Below are positions 9,242-17,674 of a stretch of DNA of 64,000 bases, in pieces. The position numbers and the translations under genes were made by a program. Each line of letters starts with the position of its first letter. The stretch's first letter is position 1. The notes under the pieces are model-generated. The model was given only the letters and a program-made list of their open reading frames with translations, did no database searches and was not told the DNA's origin. This DNA is from Streptomyces qinglanensis (GTDB lineage Bacteria; Actinomycetota; Actinomycetes; Streptomycetales; Streptomycetaceae), in assembly GCF_900111245.1 (NCBI RefSeq), contig NZ_FOGO01000012.1:124001-188000 (forward strand), in the 5' to 3' direction.

Positions 9242-10255
9242 TCACCTCTCCACAGGGACGGCGCGGGCGAAGCCGCCGTCCACCATCAGGTTCGCCACCG
9301 TCTCCAACTCCGGCGGGTTGCCCGCCAGCCGCAGCAGGAACTCGTCGAAGTCCGTGCCGCACGGCCGCAGCAGCCGCTCCACCCGCTCCTGGACCTGCAG
9401 GCCGTCGGCGTCCCGGGCGTCGTCGTAGGCGCAGAACCACACCGAACCGGGTGCCTCGCCCTTGACCTTCACCGCGACCAGGCCGCCCTGCACGAACCCC
9501 ACCCCCAGGTAGTCCTTGGTGAGGTGGTCGCGCAGGCACTTGTTGACGTAGACGAGGTCGTTGACGGCGGCGTCGTCGCGCACCGTGAAGAACGGCTGGT
9601 CCACCAGCAGTCCCAGCTCCGCGTCGAGCGCGACGCCCTGCGGGGCGCAGCCGCCCGCGGCCTTCAGGAACGTCCGGTAGGCGCCGGGCAGCCGGTAGCC
9701 CAGCCGCTCCTCGACGTCCACGACCTGCCGTTCGGTCACCGCCGGCTCCATGCCGTGCGGGACGGCGAAGTGCGCGGGCCGGGTCTCCTGGAGGGGGCGG
9801 GTACCGGTCTTGGCGTGGTCGACGGCGGCCGTCGCCAGCCCGGCGTGGTGCCGCAGCAGCGCCTTGACCTCGACGGGGACGAGTTCCATCCGGCGGCTGT
9901 GCGGCACGTGGTGCCACGTCCAGCCGTGCGGGGTCGCCACGGACGGCAGATCCGCCCACAGCTCGTGCTCCTCGGCGTGCAGCGCGGCGTTGGCCGACAC
10001 GTAGTCCGTCAGCCGCAGTTCGTCGCCGCCGAAGCCCTCCGGGGGCTCCGCGATCTCCGCCGCCGCACGCGCGTACGGGGAGAAGTCCGGAAATCCGCCG
10101 TGGTCGACGCGCACCCCCTGGGGGTAGCGGGCCGCTCTGACCGGATCCGGGAAGTACACGACCTGCCCGGCGTACGCCCGGTTCGGCGGTGCGGCGGCGT
10201 TCCCCTGGCCCTCGGGGCCGGTAGGCGCCCCCACCCCGAGCCGACCTGTCGTCAT
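9242..10255 (-). CDS. WHH-type HNH nuclease fused to SUKH (SMI1/KNR4) domain
   Basis: 337 aa. The N-terminal half carries hallmarks of WHH nucleases of the HNH/Endonuclease VII group: a GGFPDFSPYA segment, then WTWHH at 112-116 with RMELVPVEV, and HHAG at 136-139. These supply the metal-binding and catalytic histidines. From about residue 172 (ERQVVDVEERLGYRLPGAY) to the end is a SUKH domain, an immunity fold that usually binds and neutralises nuclease toxins. A toxin-like and an immunity-like domain thus sit on one chain, with no secretion signal or polymorphic-toxin N-terminus. Start at ATG 10255, with GGGAG nine bases upstream; the longer frame to 10432 is rejected as Arg-rich. First gene of a two-gene transcript with the 809-aa protein. 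Confidence 0.75.
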   Translation of the reverse strand: MTTGRLGVGAPTGPEGQGNAAAPPNRAYAGQVVYFPDPVRAARYPQGVRVDHGGFPDFSPYARAAAEIAEPPEGFGGDELRLTDYVSANAALHAEEHELWADLPSVATPHGWTWHHVPHSRRMELVPVEVKALLRHHAGLATAAVDHAKTGTRPLQETRPAHFAVPHGMEPAVTERQVVDVEERLGYRLPGAYRTFLKAAGGCAPQGVALDAELGLLVDQPFFTVRDDAAVNDLVYVNKCLRDHLTKDYLGVGFVQGGLVAVKVKGEAPGSVWFCAYDDARDADGLQVQERVERLLRPCGTDFDEFLLRLAGNPPELETVANLMVDGGFARAVPVER

Positions 10256-10578
10256 CGCGTTGGCTCCCTGCTGCTTCCGACTGGTACCGAACAGCCTATG
10301 CGGTACGCCGCCGTGCAGACACCGCCCCCTGCGGGCACCCGGCGGACGGCGGCGGACCGCACCTTCCCGGCGGACCGTTCGCCGCACGCGCTCCTCGCCG
10401 GGGTGCCGCGCGGACTTCACCCCGCCCGGCATCGTCCCGGACCCACCCGCCCCTCCTTCACACCGTCACCACCACCGCCACAATTCCCTGACATCGCGGC
10501 GGAATGATCGACTCGTACGCCACACTGCATACTTGGGCGAGCCCCGGCACAGAGGGGACACTCTGGGAGGAAGCTCCA
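10256..10578. promoter_or_regulatory. Divergent intergenic region between the two SUKH transcripts
   Basis: 323 bases separate the minus-strand WHH-SUKH gene (start 10255) from the plus-strand deaminase gene (start 10579). No gene is seen. A CATACT hexamer at 10528-10533 could be a -10 box for the rightward gene; no convincing -35 box accompanies it. A good ribosome binding site (GGGAGGA, 10564-10570) precedes the TTG start. No long palindrome was seen. Confidence 0.4.
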
Positions 10579-11208
10579 TTGCACACGGCACCACAGGCGC
10601 ACACACCGCAGCAGCCGGAAGCGCCGCAGGCGCAGCACGGCTCGTACAGCGGCGGCGACCCGCGCATCGGCTGGATAGCCGCTGTCGACTCCCTCAGCGC
10701 CACCGCACCGGTCCTGCTCCAGCGCCGTGACGGCATCCTGCCCGCCGTCGCCGCCGCACTGTCGATCCGGGGCGAGACCCTCACCTGCACCGGCAGCAAG
10801 GGAGAACGCGCGCCCACCCACCACCCGCTCGTGCAGGACTTCCTCGACACCCTCACCACCGAGCGGCGCTCCCGCCAGACCGGCCGCTGCCCCGAGGCGG
10901 TCCTGCTGTCGCGCTATCTGACCGCCGCCGAGGTGGCCCGCGCGGACAAGCGCCGCCGTCCCGCCAAGAGCAGCCGGACCGGCAGGGGCACCGTGGGCAA
11001 GGGCTCCCGCACCCCCAAGGCGCCCAAGCCGCTCACGCTCGGCGAGGCCAGACGCGCGCTCAAGCAGGCCAAGCTCACTGCCCGCCGTATCCGCGAGGAC
11101 GGCGACCCGCTGCACGGCAGCTACGCGCCTCCGTGCCGGTCCTGCGGGGCACTGCTGGCCCACTTCGGGGTGCGGGCCGTCGACCCGGCGCGGGAGAGCG
11201 CGCCATGA
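10579..11208 (+). CDS. YwqJ-type putative deaminase
   Basis: 209 aa. The C-terminal half matches the YwqJ-like branch of the deaminase superfamily found in bacterial toxin systems. GRCPEAVLLSRYL supplies Cys104-x-Glu106, in place of the usual HxE, and PPCRSC supplies the zinc pair Cys186/Cys189. A Lys/Arg-rich stretch at about 124-160 separates them (KRRRPAKS...GKGSRTPK). No signal peptide or membrane segment. TTG at 10579 is chosen because GGGAGGA lies eight bases upstream; the in-frame ATG at 10504 has no such site. The TGA overlaps the next ATG (ATGA), coupling it to a SUKH-3-like gene, the expected toxin-immunity order. Substrate unknown. Deaminase fold likely; toxic activity is inference. 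Confidence 0.75.
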   Translation: MHTAPQAHTPQQPEAPQAQHGSYSGGDPRIGWIAAVDSLSATAPVLLQRRDGILPAVAAALSIRGETLTCTGSKGERAPTHHPLVQDFLDTLTTERRSRQTGRCPEAVLLSRYLTAAEVARADKRRRPAKSSRTGRGTVGKGSRTPKAPKPLTLGEARRALKQAKLTARRIREDGDPLHGSYAPPCRSCGALLAHFGVRAVDPARESAP

Positions 11209-11747
11209 CCACGCGCTTCCCCGTCGCCGTCGACGATCCGCTGCGCAACGCCGGGTGGCAGCCGGGCCGATGGGACATCCGGCAGGCCGAGCAGTGGGCC
11301 GACGCACTGCGCGGCCACGTCTCGCCCGGCGGCCACCGGCACGCGGTCTTCCCGGCGGCCGTCGAGGTGTGGGCCGAGTTCGGCACGCTCCGCATCACCC
11401 CCACCGGACCCGGCCGCCACCTCGCGCCGTCGCCGGTGCACATCGACCCGCTCCCCGGACTGCACGCGGCCCGCACCTTCAACGACCTGGGCCGGGCGCT
11501 GGGCACCCAGGTCTGCCCGATCGGCACCGAGGGCGAGGACGAGGCGCTGCTGGCCATCGACGCCGAGCGCCGCGTCTACAGCATCGACGCGACGGGCGAC
11601 TGGTATCTGGGCGCCGACTTCGACGCCGCGCTCTCGGCGCTGCTCATGGGACTGGTACCGGCCAAGCTGAGCGCGGGCCCGCCCCCCGTCGTCCCCCCTC
11701 CGGAGAGCGCCGGACCGGACGGGCTCACGGACACCCGCACGGGATGA
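11205..11747 (+). CDS. SUKH-3-like immunity protein
   Basis: 180 aa. The body (DIRQAEQWADAL at 23-34 through LSALLMGLVPA near 155) has the alternating alpha/beta pattern and the GDWYLGADFDAALSALL ending typical of SUKH-3 immunity proteins, which are commonly encoded next to YwqJ-type deaminases. The last 25 residues are a Pro-rich tail. ATG overlaps the upstream stop as ATGA, so it is translationally coupled to the deaminase. Expected to be cytoplasmic and to bind its neighbour; that partnership is inferred from gene order and family habit. Confidence 0.72.
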   Translation: MTTRFPVAVDDPLRNAGWQPGRWDIRQAEQWADALRGHVSPGGHRHAVFPAAVEVWAEFGTLRITPTGPGRHLAPSPVHIDPLPGLHAARTFNDLGRALGTQVCPIGTEGEDEALLAIDAERRVYSIDATGDWYLGADFDAALSALLMGLVPAKLSAGPPPVVPPPESAGPDGLTDTRTG

Positions 11748-11807
11748 CGGCGTACGACTGGAGGGCATCCGGGATGACGGCGTACGGGCCGGGGCGCGGG
11801 CGGTCGC

Positions 11808-13370
11808 TCACGCACCCGCGTACGGGATGATCGCCGAGACCCGGAAGCCGCCCGCGTCCGTCGGTCCGGAGACGAAGCCGCCGCCGAGTGCGGTCACCCG
11901 CTCCCGCATCCCCACCAGGCCGTTGCCGCCGCTGGGCAGCCCCGCGTCGGCCGCACCGTCGGCGGCCGGGTCGTTCTCGACCTGCAGCGCGACCTCCGCC
12001 ACGCGGTGCGCGACCCGGACCCGGGTCGCGGCTCCGGCCGCATGCTTGTGCACATTGGTCAGCGCCTCCTGCACCACCCGGTACGCGGTCTGCTGGACCG
12101 GCGGCGGGCAGGCGCCGTCCGGGCTGCCCTCGACGCTGAGTTCCACGGCCATCCCCGCGGCGCGCGACTGGCCGACCAGCGAGTCGAGATGGGCGAGCGA
12201 GGGCGCGCCCGGGTGCGGGGCTCCGGCATCCGGGAGCGGCGCACCGGCCTGCACCGCGCCCCGCACCGCCGCCGTCCGGGCGTCCGTGCCGCGCTCCGCG
12301 CCTCGGGCAGCCGCCGGTCCCGCCGCGTGTCCGGCGACGGCGGACGCGAAGGCGGCCAGCCGTGAGGGCGCCTCGGCCGCTGCGGCTCCGGACGCCCCGG
12401 CCACCGGCGACACCGCGCCGTGCCCGGGAGCGGCGGAGTCGCCCGACGGAGCATCCGAGGCGGAGGCGTCGGGGGCAGGAGAGTCAGCCGGGCCGGACGA
12501 GGCCCCGGTGGCCCCGGCGGGGTCGGCGGGGTCGGTCCGCTCGGTTCGCTCCGACTCACCCGAGCGCAGCACGCCCAGCATGGTGCGCAGCTCGTCGAGG
12601 GCCTGCCGCCCCATGTCACCCACCAGCGCAGCGTTCTTCGCCGCCTTCTCCGGATCCTTCAGCGCCACCGCCTGCAGCGCCGCCGCGTGCACCACCATCA
12701 GGCTCACCCGGTGGGCGACCACGTCGTGCATCTCCCGGGCGATCCGGGTGCGCTCCTCGTTCCGTGCCCACTCGGCCCGCTCCTCCGCCCGGTCGGCCAG
12801 CAGCGAGAGCTCGCGCTCCAGGCCGTCCGCGCGCTCGCGCAGCGACTCCACGAGCCGCCGCCGCGCTCCGACGTACAGTCCGAGCAGTACGGGCGGCGCC
12901 GTCACCCCGATCGACATGAGGATCGAGACCAGCGGGACGAACCAGCCCTGGGGGTTGAAGTCGGGGTCCTGCCCGATGTTCTGGTCCAGCCGGTAGGCGG
13001 TCATCACCAGCATCCCGGCGGCGGCCATCCCGGCCAGCAGTCCGGTGATCCGGCGCGGCACGTCGGTGGCGGCGAGCGTGTAGAGGCCGACGACCCCGAG
13101 GAAGGTGCCCATCTCGGCCGGTATGACGGCGATGGCGACCAGCACGACCGCTATCGGCCAGCGGCGGCGCAGCACCAGCGTGGCCCCCGCGACGGCGCCC
13201 AGGAGCACCGCGAGGACCTCCGGGATCCCCGTCTCCTCGGCGAAGCCCCGCCCCTGCAGGGCGCACTCCGCGGCGGAGGCCGCGGCCAGGGCGATGTCGA
13301 GTACCGCACTCCGTGGTTTCTCCCACCACCACGGCCCGCCCCGCGTACGGTTTTCCCCCGTCTCGGTCAT
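11808..13370 (-). CDS. Orphan sensor histidine kinase (HisKA_3 / NarL-partner type)
   Basis: 520 aa. Residues 22-170 hold about five hydrophobic helices, then a short coiled coil (173-205). The dimerisation/phosphoacceptor helix has REMHDVVAHRVSL with His215 as the phosphate acceptor. The ATP-binding domain lies at the C-terminus (QEALTNVHKHA N-box, GNGLVGMRERV G-box). Between them, about 271-385, is a Ser/Ala/Pro/Asp-rich low-complexity insert rarely seen in this class. ATG at 13370; the extra upstream frame is Arg/Pro-rich and unlikely. No response regulator is adjacent; the nearest LuxR-type regulators are at 33.5 and 40.6 kb. Signal unknown. Confidence 0.88.
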   Translation of the reverse strand: MTETGENRTRGGPWWWEKPRSAVLDIALAAASAAECALQGRGFAEETGIPEVLAVLLGAVAGATLVLRRRWPIAVVLVAIAVIPAEMGTFLGVVGLYTLAATDVPRRITGLLAGMAAAGMLVMTAYRLDQNIGQDPDFNPQGWFVPLVSILMSIGVTAPPVLLGLYVGARRRLVESLRERADGLERELSLLADRAEERAEWARNEERTRIAREMHDVVAHRVSLMVVHAAALQAVALKDPEKAAKNAALVGDMGRQALDELRTMLGVLRSGESERTERTDPADPAGATGASSGPADSPAPDASASDAPSGDSAAPGHGAVSPVAGASGAAAAEAPSRLAAFASAVAGHAAGPAAARGAERGTDARTAAVRGAVQAGAPLPDAGAPHPGAPSLAHLDSLVGQSRAAGMAVELSVEGSPDGACPPPVQQTAYRVVQEALTNVHKHAAGAATRVRVAHRVAEVALQVENDPAADGAADAGLPSGGNGLVGMRERVTALGGGFVSGPTDAGGFRVSAIIPYAGA

Positions 13371-13803
13371 ACCGACCACCCTACGGCCGCCCCTCGCCGC
13401 CTTGCCCCGCCGATCCCCGGAACATCCCATTCCGGTCGTCTGTCCGCGACCGGACGGTTTCGTGAGCGGCTGCCACCGCGGCCCGGCGGTCCGGACCGGC
13501 AGCCCGGACCGGCAGCCCCGCCGACGGACGGCTCGCGCCGGGCACCCGCCCGCGACCGGGCAACGCCGGGCACGGCCAGGCACGGCCGCCGCCGGGCACG
13601 GCCGGGCACGGCCGGGCACGGCCGGGCACGGAAAGCGGCCGGACCCCCCTCCGGGGCCCCGGCCCCGGCGCCGCCGCGGACCAGGACCGCCGCACTTCCG
13701 CGGAGCAGGCCGAGCCGCACCCCGCGCACCGTGAACCCGGCGGACGGACGGACGTGAACCCACCGGACGAACGAGGCCGCGTCAGGTACGCTCTGAGCCA
13801 CCT

Positions 13804-13875
13804 TCCCCCGTGGTGTAACGGGCAGCACCCTGGATTTTGGATCCAGTAGTCAAGGTTCAAATCCTTGCGGGGGAG
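13804..13875 (+). tRNA. tRNA-Gln (anticodon TTG)
   Basis: A complete cloverleaf. Acceptor TCCCCCG (13804-13810) pairs with CGGGGGA (13868-13874), and the discriminator is G13875. The anticodon stem CTGGA/TCCAG encloses loop TTTTGGA with anticodon TTG, reading CAA. The T arm contains GGTTCAAATCC. CCA is not encoded. No integrase or duplicated 3' end was seen nearby, so it is not an obvious attachment site here. Confidence 0.95.
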
Positions 13876-14044
13876 CTCACGGCACGCTCGCCCCGGTCGT
13901 CACGGCACACACGATCCGGTCCTCACGGCGCGCACGATCCGGGCCGGCCTTCTTCCGCCGCCCGAGGGCCCGCCCTCCCGGCACACGGCGAACCCCCCGG
14001 TATCCTGCGGGATGCACCCAACCCCGAAGCCGAAGGGCACACCC

Positions 14045-15571
14045 GTGAGCGTCACTCGCCCGGCAGCCGTCGTCGTTCTCGCAGCGGGTGAGGGCACCCG
14101 CATGAAGTCGGCGACCCCCAAGGTCCTGCACGAGATCTGCGGCCGCTCCCTGGTCGGCCATGTGGTGAGCGCCGCACGGGCGCTGGATCCGGAGCAGTTG
14201 GTCGTGGTCGTCGGACACGCGCGCGAGCAGGTCACCGCGCACCTGTCGAAGCTGGACGCCGAGGCCCGCACCGCCGTGCAGCACGAGCAGAACGGCACCG
14301 GGCACGCGGTCCGGATGGCACTGGAGGAGCTGGGCGGCGGAGGGCCCGCCGGAACGGTCCTGGTGACCTGCGGCGACACCCCGCTGCTGACCGGCAGGAC
14401 GCTGCAGCAGCTTGCGGACACCCACGTCGCCGACGGCAACGCCGTCACCGTGCTGACCGCGGAGGTCCCGGACGCGACCGGCTACGGCCGCATCGTGCGC
14501 GAGAGCGGCGGCGGGGCGGTCACCGCGATCGTGGAGCACAAGGACGCGACCGAGGAGCAGCGCGCCGTCCGGGAGATCAACTCGGGGGTGTTCGCGTTCG
14601 ACGGCCGGCTGCTGGCACAGGCGCTGGCACAGGTCAGTACGGACAACAGCCAGGGCGAGGAGTACCTGACGGACGTGCTCGGCATCCTGCGGGAGGCCGG
14701 TCACCGGGTGGGCGCCGCGGTGGCGGGCGACCACCGGGAGATCGCGGGCATCAACAACCGCGTGCAGCTCTCCGAGGCCCGCCGGATGCTCAACGGCCGG
14801 CTGCTGGAGGACGCCATGCTGGCGGGGGTCACGGTCGTGGACCCGGCCACCACGTGGATGGACGTGGACGTGACCTACGAGCCGGATGCCACGGTCCACC
14901 CGGGCACCCAGTTGCTCGGCAGCACACACCTGGGCCCCGCCAGCGAGGTGGGGCCGAACACCCGCCTGACCGACACCCGGGTGGGAGCGGGGGCCACGGT
15001 CGGCAACACCGTCGCGCAGGGCGCGGAGATCGGCGAGCGGTGCGCGGTCGGCCCCTACACCTATCTGCGGCCCGGCACCCGGCTGGGCCCGAGGGTGAAG
15101 GCGGGCAGCTACGTCGAGATGAAGAACGCCGAGGTCGGCGAGGGGAGCAAGGTGCCGCACCTCTCCTACGTGGGCGACGCGGTGATCGGGGAGCACAGCA
15201 ACATCGGCGCGGCGAGCGTCTTCGTGAACTACGACGGTGAGAGCAAGCACACCACGACGGTCGGCTCGCACTGCCGGATGGGCGCGGACAACATGTATGT
15301 GGCCCCCGTCACGATCGGGGACGGCGCCTACAGCGCAGCCGGGTCCGTGATCACCAAGGATGTGCCGCCCGGCTCGCTGGCCGTGGCGCGCGGCCAGCAG
15401 CGCAACATCGAGGGCTGGGTGGCCCGCAAACGGCCGGGCAGCGCCTCGGCGCAGGCGGCGCAGGAGGTGGCGCAGGAGCCCGCCGGTCCGCCCACGCGAG
15501 CCCCTGAGACCGCCGGGAACGCCCGTTCCGCGAACGGTGCGAGCGGGCAGGTTCCCGCGGAAGAGGGTTAA
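14045..15571 (+). CDS. glmU: Bifunctional GlmU: GlcN-1-P acetyltransferase / GlcNAc-1-P uridyltransferase
   Basis: 508 aa. GlmU makes UDP-N-acetylglucosamine, precursor of peptidoglycan and teichoic acids. The N-terminal uridyltransferase shows VVLAAGEGTRMKS (13-25) and TCGDTPLL. The C-terminal half is a left-handed beta-helix with hexapeptide repeats and the acetyltransferase block (YVEMKNAEVG, LSYVGDA, NIGAASVFVNYDGESKH). About 45 extra residues, rich in Ala/Gln/Pro, follow the helix, as in other actinobacterial GlmU. GTG at 14045 is chosen for its GAAGGG site upstream and fit to the family start; an in-frame ATG at 14012 would add 11 residues. Followed by prs after 144 bases, a common Streptomyces order. 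Confidence 0.96.
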   Translation: MSVTRPAAVVVLAAGEGTRMKSATPKVLHEICGRSLVGHVVSAARALDPEQLVVVVGHAREQVTAHLSKLDAEARTAVQHEQNGTGHAVRMALEELGGGGPAGTVLVTCGDTPLLTGRTLQQLADTHVADGNAVTVLTAEVPDATGYGRIVRESGGGAVTAIVEHKDATEEQRAVREINSGVFAFDGRLLAQALAQVSTDNSQGEEYLTDVLGILREAGHRVGAAVAGDHREIAGINNRVQLSEARRMLNGRLLEDAMLAGVTVVDPATTWMDVDVTYEPDATVHPGTQLLGSTHLGPASEVGPNTRLTDTRVGAGATVGNTVAQGAEIGERCAVGPYTYLRPGTRLGPRVKAGSYVEMKNAEVGEGSKVPHLSYVGDAVIGEHSNIGAASVFVNYDGESKHTTTVGSHCRMGADNMYVAPVTIGDGAYSAAGSVITKDVPPGSLAVARGQQRNIEGWVARKRPGSASAQAAQEVAQEPAGPPTRAPETAGNARSANGASGQVPAEEG

Positions 15572-15715
15572 GACCGGGTATCCGGTTGTATGACGGGGGG
15601 CGTACGGTTATGGAGGCCCGATGGGCCACGCGGCTGAAAACCGACGCCGCCTCCGTCAACCGACGCCGCCCCCCACCGAGCCGCCGTGCGGCGCACACAC
15701 AGGGAGACAACAGCA

Positions 15716-16693
15716 GTGACCGGGATCAAGACGACCGGCGAGAAGAAGCTCATGCTCTTCTCCGGCCGCGCCCACCCCGAACTCGCCGAGGAAGTCGCCA
15801 AGCAGCTCGGTATCGGCGTGGTCCCGACCAAGGCTTTCGACTTCGCGAACGGCGAGATCTACGTTCGCTTCCAGGAGTCGGCGCGCGGCGCCGACTGCTT
15901 CCTGGTCCAGAGCCACACCACGCCGATCAACAAGTGGATCATGGAACAGCTCATCATGATCGACGCGTTGAAGCGGGCGTCGGCACGGAGCATCACCGTG
16001 ATCGTCCCGTTCTACGGGTACGCGCGGCAGGACAAGAAGCACCGTGGCCGCGAGCCGATCTCGGCCCGGCTGATGGCGGACATGTTCCGCACCGCGGGCG
16101 CGGACCGCATCCTCACCGTCGACCTGCACACCGACCAGATCCAGGGCTTCTTCGACGGACCGGTCGACCACCTGTTCGCGCTGCCGCTGCTGGCGGATTA
16201 CGTGGCGGCCAGGACCGACCGCGACAAGCTCACGGTCGTCTCGCCCGACGCGGGCCGCGTCCGGGTCGCCGACCGCTGGGCCGACCGGCTCGGCGCCCCG
16301 CTGGCCATCGTCCACAAGCGGCGCGACCCGGACGTGGCGAACCAGGTGACTGTGCACGAGGTCGTCGGCGACGTGAAGGACCGGGTCTGCGTCCTGGTCG
16401 ACGACATGATCGACACCGGCGGCACCATCTGCGCGGCCGCCGACGCGCTGTTCGCCAACGGCGCCGAGGACGTCATCGTCACGGCCACGCACGGCGTGCT
16501 CTCCGGACCGGCAGCCGACCGGCTCAAGAACTCCAAGGTCAGCGAGTTCATCTTCACCAACACGCTGCCCACCCCGAGCGAGCTCGAACTCGACAAGATC
16601 ACGGTGCTGTCGATGGCGCCGACGATCGCCCGCGCCGTGCGCGAGGTGTTCGAGGACGGCTCGGTGACCAGCCTCTTCGACGAGCAGGCGTAG
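15716..16693 (+). CDS. prs: Ribose-phosphate pyrophosphokinase (PRPP synthetase)
   Basis: 325 aa. Makes PRPP from ribose-5-phosphate and ATP for purine, pyrimidine, His, Trp and NAD synthesis. Class I features: the N-terminal MLFSGRAHPELA block, FANGEIYVRFQES, the ATP-binding RQDKKHRGREPISA flexible region, the metal site VDLHTDQIQGFF, and the PRPP-binding signature VLVDDMIDTGGTICAAA. GTG at 15716 with AGGGAG nine bases before it gives the standard MTGIKTTGEKK start. It lies downstream of glmU and may share its transcript. A weak GC hairpin (16696-16712) follows the stop. Confidence 0.97.
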   Translation: MTGIKTTGEKKLMLFSGRAHPELAEEVAKQLGIGVVPTKAFDFANGEIYVRFQESARGADCFLVQSHTTPINKWIMEQLIMIDALKRASARSITVIVPFYGYARQDKKHRGREPISARLMADMFRTAGADRILTVDLHTDQIQGFFDGPVDHLFALPLLADYVAARTDRDKLTVVSPDAGRVRVADRWADRLGAPLAIVHKRRDPDVANQVTVHEVVGDVKDRVCVLVDDMIDTGGTICAAADALFANGAEDVIVTATHGVLSGPAADRLKNSKVSEFIFTNTLPTPSELELDKITVLSMAPTIARAVREVFEDGSVTSLFDEQA

Positions 16694-16729
16694 CCGCCCG
16701 GCCCTCCCGGGCCCGCTCCGCTGATCGAT

Positions 16730-16759
16730 TTCCGACCGGCCTCCCGCACCGCGTAGACT
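16730..16759 (+). promoter_or_regulatory. Putative promoter and leader of rplY
   Basis: TTCCGA (16730-16735), an 18-base spacer and TAGACT (16754-16759) resemble a Streptomyces vegetative promoter. The transcript would have a leader of about 130 bases with a small hairpin (TCGATA 16803-16808 / TATCGA 16815-16820) and an AGGAG-type site just before the ATG at 16899. Inferred from pattern only. Confidence 0.45.
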
Positions 16760-16898
16760 CCACGAGTCGCTCGGCGAGGGAGGCCGGTCCGCTTCATGGG
16801 GATCGATACTCCGTTATCGACGCGCGCTCTTCGTAGCAGGTCCGTCGGGACCGAGTGGCACCGCAGACATCCGTACCACCGCTTACGAGGAGCGCAGC

Positions 16899-17501
16899 AT
16901 GGCTGACGTCAGCATCAACGCGACCGTCCGCAGCGAGTTCGGCAAGGGCGCCGCCCGCCGGCTCCGCCGCGAGGAGAGGGTCCCGGCCGTGATCTACGGC
17001 CACGGCGCCGAGCCCGTCCACGTGGCCCTGCCCAGCTACGACATGATGATGGCGCTCAAGACCCCGAACGTCCTGATCAACCTGGACATCGAGGGCAAGA
17101 AGCAGCTCGTCATCCCCAAGGCCGTCCAGCGTGAGGCCATCCGCCAGTTCCTCGTCCACGTCGACCTGCTGGTCGTCAAGAAGGGCGAGAAGGTCCAGGT
17201 CGAGGTCCCGATCCACATCGAGGGCGAGCTGGCCCCGGGCCAGAACCTGATCGAGCACGTGTACAACACGCTGCCGGTCGAGGCCGAGGCCACCCACATC
17301 CCCGAGTCGGTCACCGTCTCCGTCGAGGGCATGGACGTCGGCGACCAGGTCCTGGCCAAGGACATCAAGCTGCCGGGCAACACCACGCTGGCCATCGAGG
17401 GTGACGAGACCGTCATCTCGATCCTCGCCGCCCAGGCCGAGGAGCCCGCCGCCGAGGGCGAGGAAGGCGAGGGCGAGGAAGGCGCGACGAGCGCCGAGTA
17501 A
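16899..17501 (+). CDS. rplY: 50S ribosomal protein L25 / general stress protein Ctc
   Basis: 200 aa, the long (CTC/TL5) form of L25. The N-terminal domain (residues 3-95) binds 5S rRNA; it shows GKGAARRLRREERVPAVIYG near 15-34. The C-terminal TL5 domain (about 96-180) is all beta with PIHIEGE, followed by a Glu/Gly-rich acidic tail (EEGEGEEGATSAE). ATG with GAGGAG at good spacing. Position between prs and pth is typical for Streptomyces. Two GC hairpins follow. Confidence 0.95.
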   Translation: MADVSINATVRSEFGKGAARRLRREERVPAVIYGHGAEPVHVALPSYDMMMALKTPNVLINLDIEGKKQLVIPKAVQREAIRQFLVHVDLLVVKKGEKVQVEVPIHIEGELAPGQNLIEHVYNTLPVEAEATHIPESVTVSVEGMDVGDQVLAKDIKLPGNTTLAIEGDETVISILAAQAEEPAAEGEEGEGEEGATSAE

Positions 17502-17514
17502 GCTCCCGTTTCCC

Positions 17515-17611
17515 GCGACCCTGCGGGGTCGCGGGGCCCCGCGGGGTCGCGGGGCCCCGCATCCAGCGGGTCGGTGCGGGTGGGACGCGGCTTCCGGGCC
17601 GCGTCCCACCC
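17515..17611 (+). terminator. Hairpins after rplY
   Basis: Two structures follow the rplY stop. At 17515-17532, GCGACCC pairs with GGGTCGC, and the GGGGTCGCGGGGCC unit is repeated directly after it. At 17578-17590 / 17599-17611, a perfect 13-bp stem (GGGTGGGACGCGG) has an 8-base loop. Neither has a T-run, normal for Streptomyces. They probably separate rplY from pth. Confidence 0.7.
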
Positions 17612-17674
17612 GTATCACCGGGCTCCCGGGCCCCACCGGTGCCCGGCGGACATCCCACGACCGGAGGACCACGT

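Noticed and set aside
13804..13875. tRNA-Gln as attachment site of an integrated element
   Set aside because: No integrase gene and no repeated tRNA 3' end were seen; the following genes are core genes.
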